Source of the DNA: Przewalskia tangutica
Taxonomy: Eukaryota > Streptophyta > Magnoliopsida > Solanales > Solanaceae
Reading direction: 5' to 3'
DNA length: 64,000 nucleotides
Assembly (NCBI GenBank): GCA_029844215.1
Contig: CM056732.1
Location: forward strand, 52,313,007-52,377,006
In this document: positions 60,367 to 64,000 of the stretch, piece by piece
How the letters are laid out: each line of letters starts with the position of its first letter
Numbering within the stretch: the stretch's first letter is position 1
Position numbers and translations under genes: made by a program
Notes under the pieces: generated by a model
The model's input: the letters and a program-made list of their open reading frames with translations, nothing else
The model's database searches: none
Told to the model about the DNA's origin: nothing

Positions 60367-63300
60367 TGTTATACCCCGTATTTCCAGAGTATGTACGTGA
60401 GGGCGTACGTACAAAAGTTTAAGCCTTAAAGTAGACTAAGGGACAAAATTTTGTGCACAACTAGCGAAAAGAATCGTTTTCCGACGAAACGTTTTCCGGA
60501 CTTTGCGAAGGGAAAAATACGGCTATGTCATTTATTATTTTTGCGGATTTTTCCGAGAGATGAAATATTTTGGACCAACGGGAGGGTGACATGTGTCACC
60601 CTCAAAGTGGACGATTTGGGTGTTTTTTTGGCCTTGTTTTTGGTCAAGGGTTAGGTAGGATATTTTGGTGGTAGATGGATAAGGTACACTTGCCCAAATC
60701 CTCACCCTACACTTGCCCACCACTTGTCTTGATCTTGGCCCTTGGTTGTCCTATAAATACCCCCTTAGTTGAAGACTTATTCTTCATCCACACTTGTGAA
60801 ATTCCAAGGAAAATACTCCCTCCCCTTTGTGTAGTTTTCGTCCTACCTTCCCCCTCCCCCTTTGTGAAGCCCTAACCGAGGCAAACCCCCCCTTCTTCCT
60901 AAAGTGGTTCTCGTATAAATACCCCCCCTTGGTAGAAAAGTATTCTCCAAGTATTGTTACTATTCCCAAATACCTTGGCCCAAATACCTTGTAGTATTCC
61001 AAGGTTATACCTATACTAAAAGCCCAGAAATACTATTATACTTCCTTTAGCCACTAAACGAAACCCTAAGGAAATCTTCATAGCAAGTTGAAGTATTAAG
61101 AAGAAGTTGCGTAGAACTTCTAAGGGTTGTTTGGAGCGGGTTGGAGCGCACGGAGTAGGAGCTAAACCTTGCTCAGGATCGACATTTAATCTTGGATAAT
61201 TTTGGGCTTATCGAGGTAAATAATCCTATCCTTCTAGTGTAATTGGAAATTACATACTGTAGTAGTATAGAAATGAATATAAGATATATAGAAGAGAATT
61301 GAACTGTAATAGAAGGATATTACAGAAAAGGAATTGAACTGAAATCACATCAGAAGAATATTAAAGAAGAAGACTGAACTGTACTTACATAGGACTGTAT
61401 TTACAGTAGAATTGTGTAGTTTGACGGGTAGGGAAGTGCTGCCCAATTTTCCGTGGGATAAGAAATCTGTATCTAGAATTGTTTTACAGAATAGTCTAGA
61501 CGTTGATAGACTTATATGACCAATATAGGTTGAAGTACTGCGAGTAGCATATTCTACTCGAAGGGTGGAAAAGGCTAGCAGGATTACAGTACTTTGGAGC
61601 TATTTGCTAATAGTCGATAAATCGTCACGAGGTATGTGATTCTTCCTATACTCTTGAGCATGATATTTTAAAAGTATATATATATATATAGTACGGTAGA
61701 CGTACGTGCGTTAACTGAACGTAGTTTTACGGCAATGTCTTTTGACTTAAGCCTGAATAATAAGAATCTTGAAGTATTTCAAAAGAATTAAGAAACCTTT
61801 TTGAAAGAAGAGAAATACTTGGTTTTAAAAGCTTAAAGAGTTATACTAGCTTTATGGGAAGTTAGGTATAACGACTTAAGAGAGATAAAAAGAATGGTTT
61901 ATTGATTTTAGAAGTTAAGAGACTTGATCTTAAAAGATAAGAGACTTGACTTAATTGAATTAATATGAACTTTGTTAAAAAGTGTGAAACCTCATTCGTG
62001 AGTAATGAGTACTTGGTTTTTAAAAGGAATAATGTTTTACTGATTTTGGAAATCAGAATAAGTATCGAACAAACCATTGCAGCGCTAATAAAGGGAAATG
62101 TATTGAATAATTAAGTATTATTAAAAACCAGTAGAAACCTCCATCTGCATAGAAGCTAAGATGAGACAAAATGATATTACATTTCCTAGATCATGGCTGC
62201 TTTAATAAGATTGATTATGAATAAGAATAACCTACTCACACGTAAGGCTCAACTGTTTTTAAAAGAGAATTATGTTATTAAATGATCAAGACTATGAACT
62301 ATGAAACCTTTCGAAAATAAGAGATGTGAATATTTGAAATTAGGCAAACTTGAACTTTTGGAAAAGAATGTTGTTACTTGACTTAAAAAAAAAAAAGTGT
62401 TTTGGTTTAAAAAGAAGGGCATAATGTTACCTTAGTTGTTTTAAAAGGAAAATATGGTATTATCTTTATCTGTCTTAAAAGAGCGTTTAAATGTTATTTC
62501 ACTCGACTACCGCGTTCATGGAATGAACCGGGAATGTATTTCACTCGACTACCGCGTTCATGGGATGAACCGGGAATGTATTTCACTCGACTACCGCGTT
62601 CATGGGATGAACCGGGAATGTATTTCACTCGACTACCGCGTTCATGGGATGAACCGGGAATGTATTTCACTCACCACCGCTCATAGGATGAACCGAATGT
62701 ATTTCACTCGACTACCGCGTTCATGGATGGGCCAGAATGTATTTCACTCGACTACCGCGTTCACGTGGATGGACCGAATGTATTTCACTCGACTACGCGT
62801 TATGGATGAACCGAATGTATTTCACTCGACCACCGCGTTCGTGGGATGAACCGAATGTATACCACGATTTGATACCGAGTCCACGATGGACCGAATGTAT
62901 TCCATACGATTTCACCTCGAGTCCATGACGGGCCGAGACATGTTACACGTATCACATGACTTATACCTAGATCAGCTGGCGGAAGGAGTTCCACTGCGTG
63001 AGGATGACTTTGAGGCGTGAGTCCCCGACTTGACATGACTACTTTTATATTGTGAATCGTAGCTTTGTTATCATACATGCCTCCTGTTTTATATGCATCG
63101 TTATGATTCCATTTACAGTATTTTTCAGTTTCACATACTTGGTACCTGTTGTACTGACCTCCTTCGGGGGGCTGCGTTCATGCCGCAGGTAGAGGTACAT
63201 CGGTTGTGGATCCTCGCTCATAGGATCACAGTTCAGCGTGTTGGGGAAGCCCCGTTTCTTCGGAGGCTTATCTTTGGTATGTTACCCTAAGTCTGTAGGT

Positions 63301-63570
63301 TCTTGTACATTCAGGGGTATGGCGGGGCCCTGTCCCGTCATAGTTGTTGTTATAAAACTCTTAGAGGTCTGTAGTACTGTTGTGGGCAGAATTTGTAAAA
63401 AGGATAACTGTTCGGGTTTTTATGTTATATATATACAGAAGGCAACTGTTTTGGTTGGCCTGTTTATTTATCATATTTCTTGTTTCCTGTTTATGTTTTA
63501 TTTCCGCTGATTTCTCTGATGTATGACTACTAGGTGCCGGGTAAGACTCCACGCCCCGAACGTCGTGACA
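60367..63570 (+). repeat. Element F 5' LTR
   Basis: 3204 bp, TGTTATACCCCGTA to GTCGTGACA. TATA box at 60752-60759. Conserved block at 62055-62211. A 42-bp tandem array at 62493-62930. The late LTR part (63090-63500) is shared with A's. A short tatatata run is at 61676-61690. Confidence 0.9.
62493..62930 (+). repeat. 42-bp tandem array in LTR F
   Basis: Four near-perfect copies of a 42-bp unit (atttcactcgactaccgcgt + tcatgggatgaaccgggaat, then two bases) followed by about six shorter, diverged ones. The period is a multiple of three and the perfect part is open in one frame (I-S-L-D-Y-R-V-H-G-M-N-R-E-C per unit). Confidence 0.9.
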
Positions 63571-63574
63571 AAAG

Positions 63575-63588
63575 TGGTATCGAGCGCT
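63575..63588 (+). promoter_or_regulatory. Element F primer-binding site
   Basis: TGGTATCGAGCGCTAA, four bases after the LTR. The expected initiator tRNA-Met complement is TGGTATCAGAGC. Confidence 0.75.
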
Positions 63589-63773
63589 AATCCTCGGAAA
63601 GTGTCTACAGACCGTGTCTAGTAGAGTCTTGATTATCGGTGTGTTGTGCACCACATCTATAATCAGGAGGCTGCAGGACATTTAGGATTGGTTTCCATTC
63701 TTCTCATTCTGAGATCGTGCCTTAGAGCTGTGTTATAAGTTGGACCCCTCTGACGTATTTCGTTTTACCAGTT

Positions 63774-64000
63774 ATGCCTCTGCGCAAGGCAACCCGGGCC
63801 CAGATGGGCAAGGCAGCCGAGGAAGCGGCTGGTATGATACAGAGGAGTACGGGGGCGCAGGCCCAGTCAGTACCTGAGATAGTGCTTCAGACGGCGAGTT
63901 TTGCGACGCCGCCAGCCCCAGCAGAGTTTAGAGCCGCAGCAGTGGCTGCTGAGACCACAGTACCTGAGCCTCCAGTCCCACAGCCTGGAGCAGAGGAGAT
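63774..64000 (+). CDS. Element F gag, N-terminal part (open to the window edge)
   Basis: The ATG at 63774 opens 75 codons without a stop to the end of the window. It begins M-P-L-R-K-A-T-R-A-Q and continues as an Ala/Pro/Gln-rich stretch with repeated A-A and P-x-P, typical of the unstructured N-terminus of plant gypsy Gag. It is homologous to the start of A's gag at 24165, where the same region has lost most CAG triplets. The start is chosen because the same ATG is kept in A (24165), and close variants in D and B. The core gag domain would follow beyond the window. Whether pol is present cannot be told. Confidence 0.75.
   Translation, partial: MPLRKATRAQMGKAAEEAAGMIQRSTGAQAQSVPEIVLQTASFATPPAPAEFRAAAVAAETTVPEPPVPQPGAEE

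Larger units (their letters stand above)
60367..64000 (+). mobile_element. Element F: giant-LTR retrotransposon with gag start, runs off the window
   Basis: 5' LTR 60367-63570, primer site at 63575, gag from 63774 to the window edge. It sits in LTR G. The last five target bases (60362-60366, gtatg) would be the duplication. The sequence keeps its CAG/CTG sites in the leader and gag, unlike A, B and D. Confidence 0.9.

Noticed and set aside
62493..62930. CRISPR-like array
   Set aside because: Direct tandem units with no variable spacers, in a plant LTR.

Overview
The window is plant nuclear repeat DNA, probably from an asterid such as a member of the Solanaceae. That placement rests only on recognising the element families, so it is weak. 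I find no convincing host gene, rRNA or tRNA gene and no CRISPR array. Almost everything is LTR retrotransposon in nested insertions, with two small hAT-type pieces and two decayed Ty1/copia elements.

Left block (1-12504): a minus-strand Athila-type Ty3/gypsy element has its 5' LTR at 11218-12504, a tRNA-Asp-type primer site at 11194-11211, and gag then protease running leftwards. It was broken by element D (1575-10401) inside gag and by element E (right end at 263) inside protease. Stretch 12505-14559 is unassigned host-like DNA that resumes at 48205 after the central nest.

Central nest (14560-48199): element C (plus; TSD GAAAG) carries element A (plus; TSD TTCAA) in its 3' LTR. A carries element B (minus; TSD GTAGT) in its own 3' LTR. 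B is a dimer: LTR-internal-LTR-internal-LTR. Each layer is closed by a matching 5-bp duplication, so the order of events (C, then A, then B) is clear.

Right block (48205-64000): a hAT transposase fragment, a decayed minus-strand copia element (50048-53757) hit by two hAT-type MITEs, and a plus-strand copia element (gag and integrase to early RT, 56055-58640). The latter is cut by a minus-strand LTR end (H), which is cut by LTR G, which is cut by element F (60367 to the window end).

Elements A-G belong to one superfamily of non-autonomous retrotransposons: LTRs of 3.2-4.1 kb starting TGTTAYACCCC and ending TGACA, a tRNA-iMet-type primer site, and internal regions of only 1.4-2.4 kb. A, B and D hold a gag-only remnant with a zinc knuckle. 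C has no gag. None has protease, RT or integrase. In each LTR a TATA box lies about 390-520 bp from the start, so most of the LTR is a long transcribed R/U5 leader. That leader holds a conserved ~160-bp block and a subfamily-specific tandem-repeat cassette.

A second layer of signal looks technical. CAG and CTG trinucleotides in several of these elements are garbled into CG-like or frame-shifted strings, while sister copies keep them. This fits base-calling errors at CHG-methylated cytosines in a long-read assembly, and it probably explains many gag frameshifts.
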